Shown here one piece after another: positions 44,865 to 53,542 of a stretch of 64,000 nt of DNA. Position numbers and translations under genes: made by a program. Origin of the DNA: JAFGVL01 sp964546015 (GTDB lineage Bacteria > Bacteroidota > Bacteroidia > Bacteroidales > Paludibacteraceae). The notes under the pieces are model-generated. The model had not been told where the DNA came from. It worked only from the letters and a program-made list of their open reading frames with translations, and ran no database searches. Every line of letters starts with the position of its first letter. Position 1 is the stretch's first letter. The stretch spans positions 124,001-188,000 of the forward strand of contig CAZJHO010000003.1 in NCBI GenBank assembly GCA_964546015.1. Direction: 5' to 3'.

Positions 44865-46376
44865 TTATTCTTTTTCAATCAAATTCAATATCTTCATGGT
44901 AGCCATAATTGCCGCTTCCGTTTGGTCGGCTGCCAGACCTGTCGTTCGGAAAGCCCTGCCATTCATTTTCCATGAAATAATAGTCTGTACGAATGCATCG
45001 GTGCGCCCGCCCGGTGGAATGGTTACGGAATAATCGGTAAGTTCCGGGAAAGGCTTTTTAAGTTGTTTATAAATATTTTGCAAGGCTTTCATAAAAGCAT
45101 CATACTGGCCATCACCTTGTGATGTAGCTTGGTATTGATTACCGTCAATTTCCATTTTGATCGTTGCCATCGGCTTTAATCCTTGTGCCGAATTGAGCGA
45201 ATAGTTAAGCATTTTCACACCAGACTCATTGCCGTCATTACCCAAAACATCAGAAATAATATAGGGTAAGTCTTCTTGTGTAACGATTTCTTTTTTGTCA
45301 CCCAATTCGATGATGCGTTGAGTAATTTTACGCATCGACTCTTCGTCGAGCTCAATGCCCATTGCTTCTAAGTTTTTCTTAATGTTTGCTTTACCTGAAG
45401 TTTTACCCAATGCGTACGCACGAATGCGTCCAAATCGTTCAGGTATTAGATCATTATAATACAAATTATTCTTACTATCTCCATCGGCATGAATACCAGC
45501 CACTTGTGTAAATACATTATCGCCAATTACCGGTTTATTATTCGGGATACGAATACCCGAATACGATTCAACCATTTTACTCACCATCGTAAGTTTGGAT
45601 TCTTGCAACGAAGTAGGCACTTTTAATAAATCGTGTACCACAGCTAAAACACTAGATAACGGTGCATTTCCGGCACGCTCACCAAGACCGTTTATAGTAC
45701 AATGTACCCCTTTAATCCCGGCTTTCGTTGCCGAAAATATATTGGCAACAGCCAAATCATAATCGTTGTGCGGATGGAAATCGAAATGTAACTCGGGATA
45801 TTTCGACATCATTTGTGTACAGAAATCCAATGTTTGCGTAGGAGTCAAAATTCCTAAAGTATCTGGTAACATAAAACGCTTAATAGCTGTATTTTTCAAT
45901 CCATCTATTAATTTAAAAACATACTCCGGCGAATGTATCATACCATTCGACCAATCTTCAAGATAAAGATTTACCGTTACTCCGAGTTTTTGAGCCGTTT
46001 CAACTTCTTTTTTGATAGAAAGAATATGCTCTTCGGGTGTTTTGTGCAATTGTTCGGTCAAGTGTTTCAACGAGCCTTTGGACAGAAGATTCATCACACG
46101 ACAACCGGCATCGTAAATCCATTTTAACGATACGCCTCCATCAATAAACCCAAGCACTTCAATTCGTTGCAAAAAATCTCTTTTAGCCGCCCAAGTCGTG
46201 ATTTTTTGCACACCATCTAATTCACCTGACGACACGCGTGCCGAAGCGACCTCTATTCTATCCACACGAAGTTCTTCGAGCAACATTTGTGCAATGCTTA
46301 ATTTCTCTTGCGAAGAAAACGACACGCCGGAGGTTTGTTCGCCATCGCGTAGTGTGGTATCTAATATTTCTATCAT
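44865..46376 (-). CDS. Isopropylmalate/citramalate synthase-type enzyme
   Basis: A 503-residue HMGL-like Claisen condensing enzyme with a C-terminal regulatory (LeuA-dimer) domain. The N-terminal ILDTTLRDGEQTSGVSFS holds the metal Asp and catalytic Arg; HPHNDYDLAVAN supplies metal His residues; GLGERAGNAPLSSVLA follows. The regulatory domain starts near residue 375. It could be 2-isopropylmalate synthase or (R)-citramalate synthase; Bacteroidetes often have a second LeuA-like protein of this type beside leuCD, and the divergent active-site start favours citramalate synthase. No leuA or leuB paralogue lies in the window. Confidence 0.8.
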   Translation of the reverse strand: MIEILDTTLRDGEQTSGVSFSSQEKLSIAQMLLEELRVDRIEVASARVSSGELDGVQKITTWAAKRDFLQRIEVLGFIDGGVSLKWIYDAGCRVMNLLSKGSLKHLTEQLHKTPEEHILSIKKEVETAQKLGVTVNLYLEDWSNGMIHSPEYVFKLIDGLKNTAIKRFMLPDTLGILTPTQTLDFCTQMMSKYPELHFDFHPHNDYDLAVANIFSATKAGIKGVHCTINGLGERAGNAPLSSVLAVVHDLLKVPTSLQESKLTMVSKMVESYSGIRIPNNKPVIGDNVFTQVAGIHADGDSKNNLYYNDLIPERFGRIRAYALGKTSGKANIKKNLEAMGIELDEESMRKITQRIIELGDKKEIVTQEDLPYIISDVLGNDGNESGVKMLNYSLNSAQGLKPMATIKMEIDGNQYQATSQGDGQYDAFMKALQNIYKQLKKPFPELTDYSVTIPPGGRTDAFVQTIISWKMNGRAFRTTGLAADQTEAAIMATMKILNLIEKE

Positions 46377-46389
46377 GATTTTTGTTTTT

Positions 46390-46897
46390 TTGATATTGGT
46401 GGATCTTAGCTTCGCGATACAAATAAATATTCATTGATATTTAGTAAATATTAAGAATATTTATTGTTGTTTTGTGTTCATCAAACTTATATGTTTTGAA
46501 ATGAAATTGTTGAGTTTGATGCCTAATCTGTTGTGATTATCCAATAATAGTTGATATTCCTCTACAATGAGATTTCGGTTTTTAGCTTTATCCAACCAAG
46601 TTTTGCTTTCGTACAAAAAACTTCTGGCAATATAATAAAACGATCTGGAATCTTTAAAAGCATTTCGACCAAAGCCTTCGCTAATATTTGTCGCTGCAGA
46701 ATCGGGCGCTCTAACCCATTGTTTCCCAACAGTGTCTTTTGCAAAATAGTCCCATCTTATAACAATAGCCCACACTTATTCAGCCATTTCCATAGCCAAA
46801 TTATAAATTTCCAAATCTTCCAGCTTCATATTTTGAGTGTCAATTAATATCGACGAAGTTAAATATCGATCAATATCGCGAAGCAAATATCAATTAA
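46390..46897 (-). repeat. Inverted word-repeat element enclosing a broken four-helix-bundle gene
   Basis: Left arm (about 46390-46446) and right arm (about 46841-46897) share the words TTGATATT and GCTTCGCGATA in inverted orientation. Read on the minus strand, the right arm has four GATATT hits at irregular intervals of 10-16 nt. The arms enclose the pseudogene at 46461-46829. The right arm overlaps the stop codon of leuD. Same design as the element at 62256-62743. Confidence 0.65.
46461..46829 (-). pseudogene. Four-helix-bundle (23S IVP-like) gene with an internal stop codon
   Basis: The minus strand encodes a full-length, 122-codon four-helix-bundle protein: it starts MKLEDLEIYNLAMEMAE (ATG at 46827-46829) and continues VWAIVIRWDYFAKDTVGKQW, ...NISEGFGR..., FYYIARSFLYESKTWLDKAKNRN, to NNFISKHI. 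Codon 18 is TAA (46776-46778), in a frame that otherwise matches the family end to end, so a single nonsense change has broken it. Only a GTG directly after the stop could restart a shortened protein. The family includes 23S rRNA intervening-sequence proteins and the retroelement protein Avd. Confidence 0.8.
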
Positions 46898-47481
46898 ATT
46901 CTGCTTTTCTCGTATTCTTCAATTTTATCTTTTTTGCTCAAAAGATAATCAATATCGTCGTAGCCATTCAAGAAACATTCTTTCTTATAGGCATTGAAGA
47001 CAAATGATTCACTTTTGCCGTTGGCATTATTGGTAATGGTTTGATTAACTAAATCAACCGTTAAAGTGATTTTAGCATCAGTATTTACGCTATTAAAAAT
47101 TTCTGCTAAAAAATTCTCGCTTACCACCACAGGTAACACTCCGTTGTTCATAGCATTATTTTTAAAAATATCAGCAAAAAAGCTTGATACAACCACTTTA
47201 AATCCATATCCTGCAATTGCCCATGCCGCATGTTCTCGACTCGAACCTGAGCCGAAATTCTTTCCTCCCACGAGGATAGAACCACTGTAAGTAGGGTTGT
47301 TTAACACAAATGAAGCAATTGGTTTGTTGTTGCTATCGTAGCGCCAGTCGCGGAAAAGGTTATCACCAAAACCTTCTTTCGAAGTTGCTTTTAAGAAACG
47401 CGCCGGAATTATTTGATCGGTGTCCACATTCTCAATCGGAAGTGGAACGATGGTACTGGTTAGGGTTGTGAATTTTTCCAT
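46894..47481 (-). CDS. leuD: 3-isopropylmalate dehydratase small subunit
   Basis: A 195-residue subunit that, with LeuC, isomerises 2- to 3-isopropylmalate (or citramalate to methylmalate). Typical marks are VPLPIENVDTDQIIPARFLK at the N-terminus, GGKNFGSGSSREHAAWAI near residue 72 and SFFADIFKNNAMNNGVLPV near 105. Both flanks, towards leuC and towards the leuA-like gene, carry inverted word-repeat elements, so the leu genes have been spread apart by insertions. The stop codon TAA lies within the element's word TTAATTGATATT. Confidence 0.95.
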   Translation of the reverse strand: MEKFTTLTSTIVPLPIENVDTDQIIPARFLKATSKEGFGDNLFRDWRYDSNNKPIASFVLNNPTYSGSILVGGKNFGSGSSREHAAWAIAGYGFKVVVSSFFADIFKNNAMNNGVLPVVVSENFLAEIFNSVNTDAKITLTVDLVNQTITNNANGKSESFVFNAYKKECFLNGYDDIDYLLSKKDKIEEYEKSRI

Positions 47482-47495
47482 TTTCTTGTTTGTTT

Positions 47496-47750
47496 GAACG
47501 CAAATGACGCAAATAACGTGAATTTACGCAAAAATTATTTTCTATATTTTGAAAAAACTTTTCTACTAAATCGTGGTTTTCACCCAAAATTCAGGACATA
47601 ACCAACTTCGATCTCAGTAGCTTTTAAATAATTAATCAATTGGGGTTCATGTGCAGGATTTATTTCCTCACAAGCTTTTAATTCTAACAAAACGCAATCT
47701 TCAACATTTAATAAATCCATCTTTTGTGAAAATTCGCGTTATTTGCGTTC
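47496..47750 (-). repeat. Inverted word-repeat element enclosing a GxxExxY remnant
   Basis: The left arm (47496-47537) has 9-nt units AACGCAAAT, GACGCAAAT, AACGTGAAT, TTACGC. The right arm (47723-47750), read on the other strand, has AACGCAAAT, AACGCGAAT, TTTCACAAA. The arms are therefore inverted copies of the same word. The right arm begins directly after the TAG stop of leuC. The arms enclose a truncated GxxExxY gene. Confidence 0.75.
47535..47720 (-). pseudogene. Remnant of a GxxExxY-family (PDDEXK_3-like) gene
   Basis: The minus strand reads MDLLNVEDCVLLELKACEEI, then NPAHEPQLINYLKATEIEVG and YVLNFG, then TGA (47580-47582), then in the same frame KPRFSRKVFSKYRK and TAA. This matches the C-terminal half of GxxExxY proteins, including the core VELKA-type E-x-K motif, ...QLLNYLKA..., and the end LLNFGxKPxFxRK. 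The N-terminal ~75 residues are missing and the TGA stands within the NFG-x-KP junction. The family is assigned to the PD-(D/E)XK nuclease-like superfamily. Too short to be in an automatic call. Confidence 0.75.
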
Positions 47751-49141
47751 TAAGCACGAGGGTCAGTGATGCGACCGGTTACAGCAGCAGCAGCAGCTAC
47801 CAACGGACCTGCCAAGATAGTCCGTGCACCCGGACCTTGCCGTCCTTCAAAGTTACGATTTGAAGTCGAAACGGCATATTTACCTGCCGGAACTTTATCT
47901 TCATTCATTGCTAAACAGGCAGAACAACCCGGTTGACGAAGTTCAAATCCTGCTTCAATTAAAATTTTATCTAATCTTTCATCACGAATTTGCTTATCTA
48001 CCATCCATGAACCTGGAACTAGCCAAGCTACTACATTAGGCGCTTTTTTCTTTCCTTTTACATAATTGGCAAATGCGCGAAAGTCCTCTATACGCCCATT
48101 GGTACAGCTTCCCAAAAAAACATAATCAATCGGTTTACCAACGATTTGTTCGCCAGCTTGAAAGCCCATGTATTCTAATGATTTCTCAAAAGAAATTCTT
48201 CCCGCTTCATCAATACTATCAAGCGTTGGGATACGGTCATTAATACCCATTCCCATACCAGGATTCGTGCCATAAGTTACCATCGGTTCTATTTTAGATG
48301 CATCGAACGAGATTTCTTTGTCGAACACAGCACCTTCGTCTGTCTGTAAAGTTCTCCAGTAAGCTAATGCTTTTTCCCATTCTTCGCCTTTAGGTGCATA
48401 TTCACGACCTTTCACATAAGCAAAAGTGGTTTCGTCAGGTGCAATCATACCTCCGCGAGCACCCATTTCGATAGAAAGGTTACATACCGTCATGCGCTCT
48501 TCCATTGTCATCGAACGAATAGCTTCGCCTGCATACTCTACAAAATAACCCGTTGCCCCACCGGTTGTTAATTGTGCTATGGTGTACAATGCCAAATCTT
48601 TAGCCGTAACACCTTCCTTCAACTTTCCATTATAAGTAATGCGCATGGTTTTGGGGCGTGATTGAAACACGCATTGCGTTGCCAATACCATCTCTACTTC
48701 CGAAGTACCGATACCAAAAGCAATTGCACCCATCGCACCATGTGTCGAAGTATGTGAATCTCCACAAACCATTGTCATACCCGGTAATGAAAGTCCGTTC
48801 TCAGGACCAACTACATGGATAATTCCATTTTTCACATGCCCCATTGGATAATAATTTACACCAAATTCTTTTGCGTTCCTATCCAAAGTGTCCACTTGAT
48901 TTTTTGAAATAGAATCTTGTATTGGTAATTCTTGATTCAATGTGGGAATATTGTGATCGGGCATACAGGTAATTTGTTTCGGACGAAACACTTTTAAGCC
49001 TCGCGCACGAAGTCCTTCGAACGCTTGCGGACTAGTTACCTCATGACAATACATGCGATCAATATACAACTGTGTGGGACCATCTTCTACCGTGCTCACC
49101 ACATGGGCATCCCAGATTTTGTCAAACAATGTCTTCTTCAT
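47750..49141 (-). CDS. leuC: 3-isopropylmalate dehydratase large subunit
   Basis: A 463-residue aconitase-superfamily [4Fe-4S] protein. Cluster cysteines lie in GSCTNGR near residue 344 and CSACLAMN near 407; HVVSTVEDGPTQLYIDRMYCHEV opens the protein and MVCGDSHTSTHGAMGAIAFGIGTSEVE near 125 carries substrate contacts. Pairs with leuD in leucine (or isoleucine) biosynthesis. Transcribed first in this block; a TAACTTTG box lies 34 bp upstream. Confidence 0.96.
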   Translation of the reverse strand: MKKTLFDKIWDAHVVSTVEDGPTQLYIDRMYCHEVTSPQAFEGLRARGLKVFRPKQITCMPDHNIPTLNQELPIQDSISKNQVDTLDRNAKEFGVNYYPMGHVKNGIIHVVGPENGLSLPGMTMVCGDSHTSTHGAMGAIAFGIGTSEVEMVLATQCVFQSRPKTMRITYNGKLKEGVTAKDLALYTIAQLTTGGATGYFVEYAGEAIRSMTMEERMTVCNLSIEMGARGGMIAPDETTFAYVKGREYAPKGEEWEKALAYWRTLQTDEGAVFDKEISFDASKIEPMVTYGTNPGMGMGINDRIPTLDSIDEAGRISFEKSLEYMGFQAGEQIVGKPIDYVFLGSCTNGRIEDFRAFANYVKGKKKAPNVVAWLVPGSWMVDKQIRDERLDKILIEAGFELRQPGCSACLAMNEDKVPAGKYAVSTSNRNFEGRQGPGARTILAGPLVAAAAAVTGRITDPRA

Positions 49142-49175
49142 TATAAATTAAAATAAAATTTGTCAAAAAACTTTG

Positions 49176-49183
49176 CAAAGTTA
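49176..49183 (-). promoter_or_regulatory. -7 element TAACTTTG for leuC
   Basis: TAnnTTTG match on the minus strand, 34 bp before the leuC ATG. No clear -33 box. Confidence 0.4.
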
Positions 49184-49300
49184 AGTGTTTTTTCTCTAAG
49201 AATTAAAATTAATAAGTAGAACAAAATTTAATGAATCGAAAAAAGAATTTAAAAACTCAAAATTTTCAAATAACCGGAAGGCTATCAACTAATAAAATTC

Positions 49301-49308
49301 TATATTTG
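49301..49308 (+). promoter_or_regulatory. -7 element TATATTTG for the DUF6913 gene
   Basis: TAnnTTTG match 24 bp before the ATG at 49333. -33 box not visible. Confidence 0.4.
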
Positions 49309-49332
49309 TAAGTAGAAAAATTTATTAAACTT

Positions 49333-49872
49333 ATGTTTTTTATGCAGAAAATAAAAAAATATTTCGCCATTCGTACAATAAAAAAAGTACTATTCACCAA
49401 AAAAAGGAACTCATATTACACTGATTTCAAATTGATTAAATCAATTTTAATTTTATTTGAAGCTGATAGTGAAAAGCAAAATCTTTTTATAAAAAAATGT
49501 GTTTCAAATCTTTCTGAACAAGGAAAGAAAGTTTCAGCTTGGGGTTATCTTGCCCAAAAAGAAATCTCCTCTCCTATTTTTCCACATTATCGATTATTTG
49601 CCAATAAAGAACTTTCTTTCTTTGGCATTCCGAACCTTTCTTTAACAAAAGAAATACAAGCAACCGAATACGACATGGTTATCCAACTAACTACAAAAGA
49701 TATTTTACCTTTAGATTACTTGTTAGCAGTAGCAATATCACCACTCAAAATATCGAGAAAAAAAACATACAAAGGAATCTCAGACATAATGATTGACATC
49801 AATGACACTGCAGATATACAATTTCTATTTGAACAAATAATGTTTTATTTAGATAAAATCAAAACTAAATAA
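49333..49872 (+). CDS. DUF6913 family protein
   Basis: A 179-residue cytoplasmic protein of a Bacteroidetes-specific family without known function. The N-terminus is strongly basic (KIKKYFAIRTIKKVLFTKKRN), followed by an alternating strand/helix region with ILFEADSEKQ and KKVSAWGYL, and the acidic patch DIMIDINDTADIQFLFEQI near the C-terminus. No transmembrane segment. An in-frame ATG at 49342 is an equally good start. Monocistronic. Confidence 0.75.
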   Translation: MFFMQKIKKYFAIRTIKKVLFTKKRNSYYTDFKLIKSILILFEADSEKQNLFIKKCVSNLSEQGKKVSAWGYLAQKEISSPIFPHYRLFANKELSFFGIPNLSLTKEIQATEYDMVIQLTTKDILPLDYLLAVAISPLKISRKKTYKGISDIMIDINDTADIQFLFEQIMFYLDKIKTK

Positions 49873-49886
49873 ATTATAATCTAAAA

Positions 49887-49924
49887 AGAAAAGCTACCCT
49901 TCATTATGGGCAGCTTTTTTATTT
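49887..49924. terminator. Terminator between DUF6913 gene and pheT
   Basis: AAAAGCT-A-CCC (from 49889) pairs with GGG-C-AGCTTTT (to about 49918), with T-run. Serves the plus-strand gene and, by its A-run, the convergent pheT. Confidence 0.8.
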
Positions 49925-49935
49925 TTATTTAAGCG

Positions 49936-52395
49936 TTATCTTAATTTTGCACCCAATTCTTCTTCCAGATTCTTTTGAATCTTACCCATAATACCATCAA
50001 TCTTATTATCTGTAAGTGTTTGGTTTTCGTCTTGTAAAATAAAACGAACAGCATACGACTTTTTACCTGCCTCAAGGTTTCTCCCTTCATATACATCAAA
50101 TAGCGAAACAGATTTCAACAATTTTCGTTCTGTTTCATAAGCTATTTTCTTTATTGCAGCAAACTCTGTGTTTTTGCCCAAAAGCAAAGCCAAATCACGC
50201 TCTACTTCAGGGAATTTTGGAATTTCTACTGTTTTTACCTTGTTGTTTTTAATAGTATTGAGCAATTTATTCCAACTTATTTCGGAAAAGAAAACCTCTG
50301 TATTGATATCGAATTGCTGCAATATTTTTTTGCTCACCACACCATAACTCAATAAACAGTCGCCTTTTTGTGTTTTTATTTCTATACCACGACTAATCAA
50401 TTCATTGCTAAAATTAGTTTCGGTAAACATGCATATTTCTATACCTAAACGAGAAAGGATATTTTCGATATATGCTTTCAATTCATAAACAGATGATTTT
50501 TCCGTAGGACGAACCCAAGTTTGAGCAAATTTATCGCCTGTAATCCATAATCCCAAACGAAAATCTTCGCTATAAGCAGCTAAAGTTTCATCTGCTTTTT
50601 TATTTTCAGCATGATAATGATAACAATTGCCAAATTCATAGAATTTTAAATCTTGATTGCGACGGTTGCGGTTGTAAGCAATGCTTTCCAAGCCACCAAA
50701 CAGCAGTGTTTGTCGCATCACACTCAAATCATTGCTCAAAGGATTAAGTATTTTTACGCAAATATTGGGTTTATATGTTTCAAGACTTTTGTAATAGGAA
50801 GCCTTTGTAAGCGAGTTGTTCATTATTTCGTTGAAACCACTTGCTGTTAATTGTTCTGCTATCAGATTCTGTAATTTATGATTATTTGGTTTTGAAGAAT
50901 AACTGATACTTGATTTTAAACTATTATCAGGTAAAATATTATTGTAACCATAAATGCGAAGAATATCTTCAATCACATCCACATCACGCTCCACATCCAC
51001 TCGATAAGTTGGAATAGAGAGTTTCATTCTATCTGCATCTTCTTTCAAAACAGTAATTTCAAGTGCCGAAAGAATAGTTTTAATTGTTTGTTTTTCAATT
51101 TCTTTTCCAATTAAATTATTGATTTTTGAGAATTGAATCTCCACTATTTTATTTTCTATTTTATTCGGATAAACATCTACTATATCACAACTTACTGTTC
51201 CACCAGCTACATGCTGAATGAGTAATGCCGCAAATTTTAAAATATAAATTGTGTTGTTGGGGTCACAACCACGCTCATAACGGAATGAAGCATCCGTATT
51301 CAATCCATGACGACGAGCAGTTTTTCGTACACTCACCGGATTAAAATAAGCACTTTCAATAAATATATTTTTAGTCGTTTCGTTTACTCCTGAATTCAAT
51401 CCACCAAATACACCTCCAATACACATCGGTCCGTTTTCATCGCAAATCATCAAATCATCTTTGCTCAACTTGCGTTCTACACCGTCAAGAGTAATAAAAG
51501 GAGTGCCTTCAAACAAAGTTTTCACAATTACATGTTTACCGGCAATCTTGTCGGCATCAAAGGCATGGATAGGTTGTCCCATAGCGTGAAGCACAAAATT
51601 GGTAGCATCCACTACATTGTTGATCGGGCGTAAACCAACCACTTTAAAATAGTTGAGTAGCCATGCCGGTGATTCTTTTACTTCGATACCCGAAACCGTA
51701 ATTCCTGTATAACGAGGGCAAGCATCGATATTTTCAACTGTAATTTTTACCGGATAATTATTATTATCTACTTTAAAAGCATCTACCGAATAAGGTTTCA
51801 ATTTTACTTCCGGATGATACAAAGCGCAGTAAGCAGCTAAATCGCGTGCCACGCCATAATGCGAAGCTGCATCAATACGGTTTGGTGTGATATCTACCTC
51901 GATAACAGCATCGTTTTCTACCTTATAATAATTCTTAGCTAGTGTACCGACAGGTACATCGTCAGGCAGTACAATAATACCTGCATGACTATCTCCAATC
52001 CCAATTTCGTCTTCGGCACAAATCATTCCGCAGGATTCTTCTCCACGAATTTTAGAGCGTTTGATGATAAATTCTTCATCGCCGTTATATAACTTAGTAC
52101 CGATAGTTGCCACAATTACTTTTTGTCCGACAGCTACATTGGGTGCTCCGCAAACAATATTGAGAGGTTCATCTGTTCCAATGTTCACAGTTGTTAAATG
52201 CAAATGGTCAGAATTCGGATGATCGACACAAGTAAGCACTTCGCCTACTACAAGCCCTTCAAGACCTCCTCTGATACTTTGTACATCTTCTACTCCACCT
52301 ACTTCCAAACCAATAGAAGTAAGTATTTTTCCAGTTTCTTCGGCCGGCAAATCAATATTAATATATTGTTTGAGCCAATTGTAGGATATATTCAT
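49936..52395 (-). CDS. pheT: Phenylalanyl-tRNA synthetase beta subunit
   Basis: An 819-residue subunit of the alpha2-beta2 enzyme. In order: the EMAP-II-like tRNA-binding domain (about 40-150, GLVVGEVLTCVDHPNSDHLHLTTVN), B3/B4 editing domain (about 210-390), B5 (about 400-475), the catalytic-like core (490-700) and the C-terminal FDX-ACB anticodon-binding domain (about 725-819, FPEVERDLALLL). pheS is not in the window. The mRNA leader is made of a striking word-repeat element described separately. Confidence 0.95.
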   Translation of the reverse strand: MNISYNWLKQYINIDLPAEETGKILTSIGLEVGGVEDVQSIRGGLEGLVVGEVLTCVDHPNSDHLHLTTVNIGTDEPLNIVCGAPNVAVGQKVIVATIGTKLYNGDEEFIIKRSKIRGEESCGMICAEDEIGIGDSHAGIIVLPDDVPVGTLAKNYYKVENDAVIEVDITPNRIDAASHYGVARDLAAYCALYHPEVKLKPYSVDAFKVDNNNYPVKITVENIDACPRYTGITVSGIEVKESPAWLLNYFKVVGLRPINNVVDATNFVLHAMGQPIHAFDADKIAGKHVIVKTLFEGTPFITLDGVERKLSKDDLMICDENGPMCIGGVFGGLNSGVNETTKNIFIESAYFNPVSVRKTARRHGLNTDASFRYERGCDPNNTIYILKFAALLIQHVAGGTVSCDIVDVYPNKIENKIVEIQFSKINNLIGKEIEKQTIKTILSALEITVLKEDADRMKLSIPTYRVDVERDVDVIEDILRIYGYNNILPDNSLKSSISYSSKPNNHKLQNLIAEQLTASGFNEIMNNSLTKASYYKSLETYKPNICVKILNPLSNDLSVMRQTLLFGGLESIAYNRNRRNQDLKFYEFGNCYHYHAENKKADETLAAYSEDFRLGLWITGDKFAQTWVRPTEKSSVYELKAYIENILSRLGIEICMFTETNFSNELISRGIEIKTQKGDCLLSYGVVSKKILQQFDINTEVFFSEISWNKLLNTIKNNKVKTVEIPKFPEVERDLALLLGKNTEFAAIKKIAYETERKLLKSVSLFDVYEGRNLEAGKKSYAVRFILQDENQTLTDNKIDGIMGKIQKNLEEELGAKLR

Positions 52396-52506
52396 AATTT
52401 GAGATAGTGAGATAGTGAGATAGTGAGATAGTGAGATAGTGAGAAATCAATTAACAAAGTTAATTAGTACTCACATGCTCGCCTGCTCACAATTTCACCA
52501 TCTGTA
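52396..52506 (-). repeat. Inverted 8-nt word array forming the pheT leader
   Basis: Five perfect copies plus a half of GAGATAGT (52401-52444; CTATCTCA/CTCACTAT in the mRNA sense) lie 5 bp upstream of the ATG. About 25 nt further out the opposite arm (52469-52504) carries degenerate copies in reverse orientation: CTCACATG, CTCGCCTG, CTCACAAT, TTCACCAT. The two arms can pair into a long imperfect stem that spans the whole leader from the -7 box to the start codon. Confidence 0.75.
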
Positions 52507-52515
52507 TTCTGGGCG

Positions 52516-52523
52516 CAAAGATA
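52516..52523 (-). promoter_or_regulatory. -7 element TATCTTTG for pheT
   Basis: Exact TAnnTTTG on the minus strand. Transcription from here would begin at the outer edge of the word-repeat element, giving a leader of about 110 nt. Confidence 0.5.
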
Positions 52524-52558
52524 AAAAAGAAAAGTAATAAATAGGCTCTTATGAGCAC

Positions 52559-52593
52559 AAAAAAAGCTACGAAAATCTCGTAGCTTTTTATTT
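52559..52593 (-). terminator. Terminator of the outer-membrane barrel gene
   Basis: GCTACGA (52566-52572) pairs with TCGTAGC (52578-52584), flanked by A- and T-runs, 20 bp past the stop codon of the barrel gene. Confidence 0.85.
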
Positions 52594-52612
52594 AAGAAAA
52601 ATATTTCTTTAA

Positions 52613-53509
52613 TTAGAAATAGAACATCATAAATAAGTTACCTTGAGGAATTGTTTCCAAACGCAAGCTACTTGAAGTACCATTTTTTTGACGAGTTGTA
52701 GTTTCCAATATTCTACCTAAATCCGGATCCCATTTTTCTGTTGTAATTTCAGTTTGTCCTTTAGTATATGCAGAGAATCGCAAATTAAATTCTCCTCCTA
52801 TAGATAACTTAGGCAAGATAAAATATTCTACACCAACAAAACCACCCAACATCACTTCAAATTGATTTCTTGGATTTATTTCTAATGTACGAGTCATTAT
52901 GTTATTTATATCTGTAGTATTTTCTCCAAAACTTGTGCTAGGTGCTATATTATCTGCTGTAATAGGATTGGCATACTCATATACTTTCGTATTGCCTGTA
53001 AAATATCCTACTCCTAATTCACCACCATAGAATCCTTGTAAACGACGATACCCACGACGGAATTCATATCCGGCAATCAATCCAATATCAGTTCCGGTTT
53101 CTTTACGAACATCAACAACTGTTTGACCATTATAACCAGGCTGACTGGCAGCATAATCATCCTGAACTGTTTGTTTGTAAGTATCAGTTCCGGTATTTAT
53201 CACTAATTTAGCTCTAATAGCTCTATCAGCTTTCAAGAAATACTTACCATAAATGGTAATTTCACCGAATGAATTAACTCCATCAAAAGTAGGAGCATTA
53301 TTTCCACCTAATTTTCCATTAAAAGAGTTTCCTATATATTCTAAAAATGGAGTAGCATCAATACCTAATGCATAATCTCCTTTTTCAGGAAGGAATTTAT
53401 AACCGCTTTTTGTTAACGGCACATCTGTATTTGCTGTAGCATCCGTTGTTTGAGCAAAAACTCCAACAACTCCCAGACTAAGCAATATGGATATAAATAT
53501 TTTTTTCAT
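52613..53509 (-). CDS. Outer-membrane beta-barrel protein
   Basis: A 298-residue protein with a signal peptide (cleaved after VFAQ near residue 20) and then a series of amphipathic strands ending in FMMFYF, the aromatic C-terminus needed for Bam-dependent insertion. The GYEFRRGYRRLQGFYGGELGVGYFTGNTK stretch and FVGVEYFILPKLSIGGEFNLRF match OmpW/outer-membrane-barrel families without an exact relative. 33 bp downstream of a lipoprotein gene, with which it likely forms an operon. Confidence 0.8.
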   Translation of the reverse strand: MKKIFISILLSLGVVGVFAQTTDATANTDVPLTKSGYKFLPEKGDYALGIDATPFLEYIGNSFNGKLGGNNAPTFDGVNSFGEITIYGKYFLKADRAIRAKLVINTGTDTYKQTVQDDYAASQPGYNGQTVVDVRKETGTDIGLIAGYEFRRGYRRLQGFYGGELGVGYFTGNTKVYEYANPITADNIAPSTSFGENTTDINNIMTRTLEINPRNQFEVMLGGFVGVEYFILPKLSIGGEFNLRFSAYTKGQTEITTEKWDPDLGRILETTTRQKNGTSSSLRLETIPQGNLFMMFYF

Positions 53510-53542
53510 TGCAATTTTTTTTAATTAAACTTATAATTTCCA

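Noticed and set aside
52401..52444. Possible CRISPR array (regular GAGATAGT repeats)
   Set aside because: Units are contiguous with no spacers, 8 nt long, and no cas genes are present.
52396..52506. T-box or attenuator upstream of pheT
   Set aside because: No specifier loop, antiterminator T-box sequence or leader peptide with Phe codons; T-boxes are not known in Bacteroidetes.
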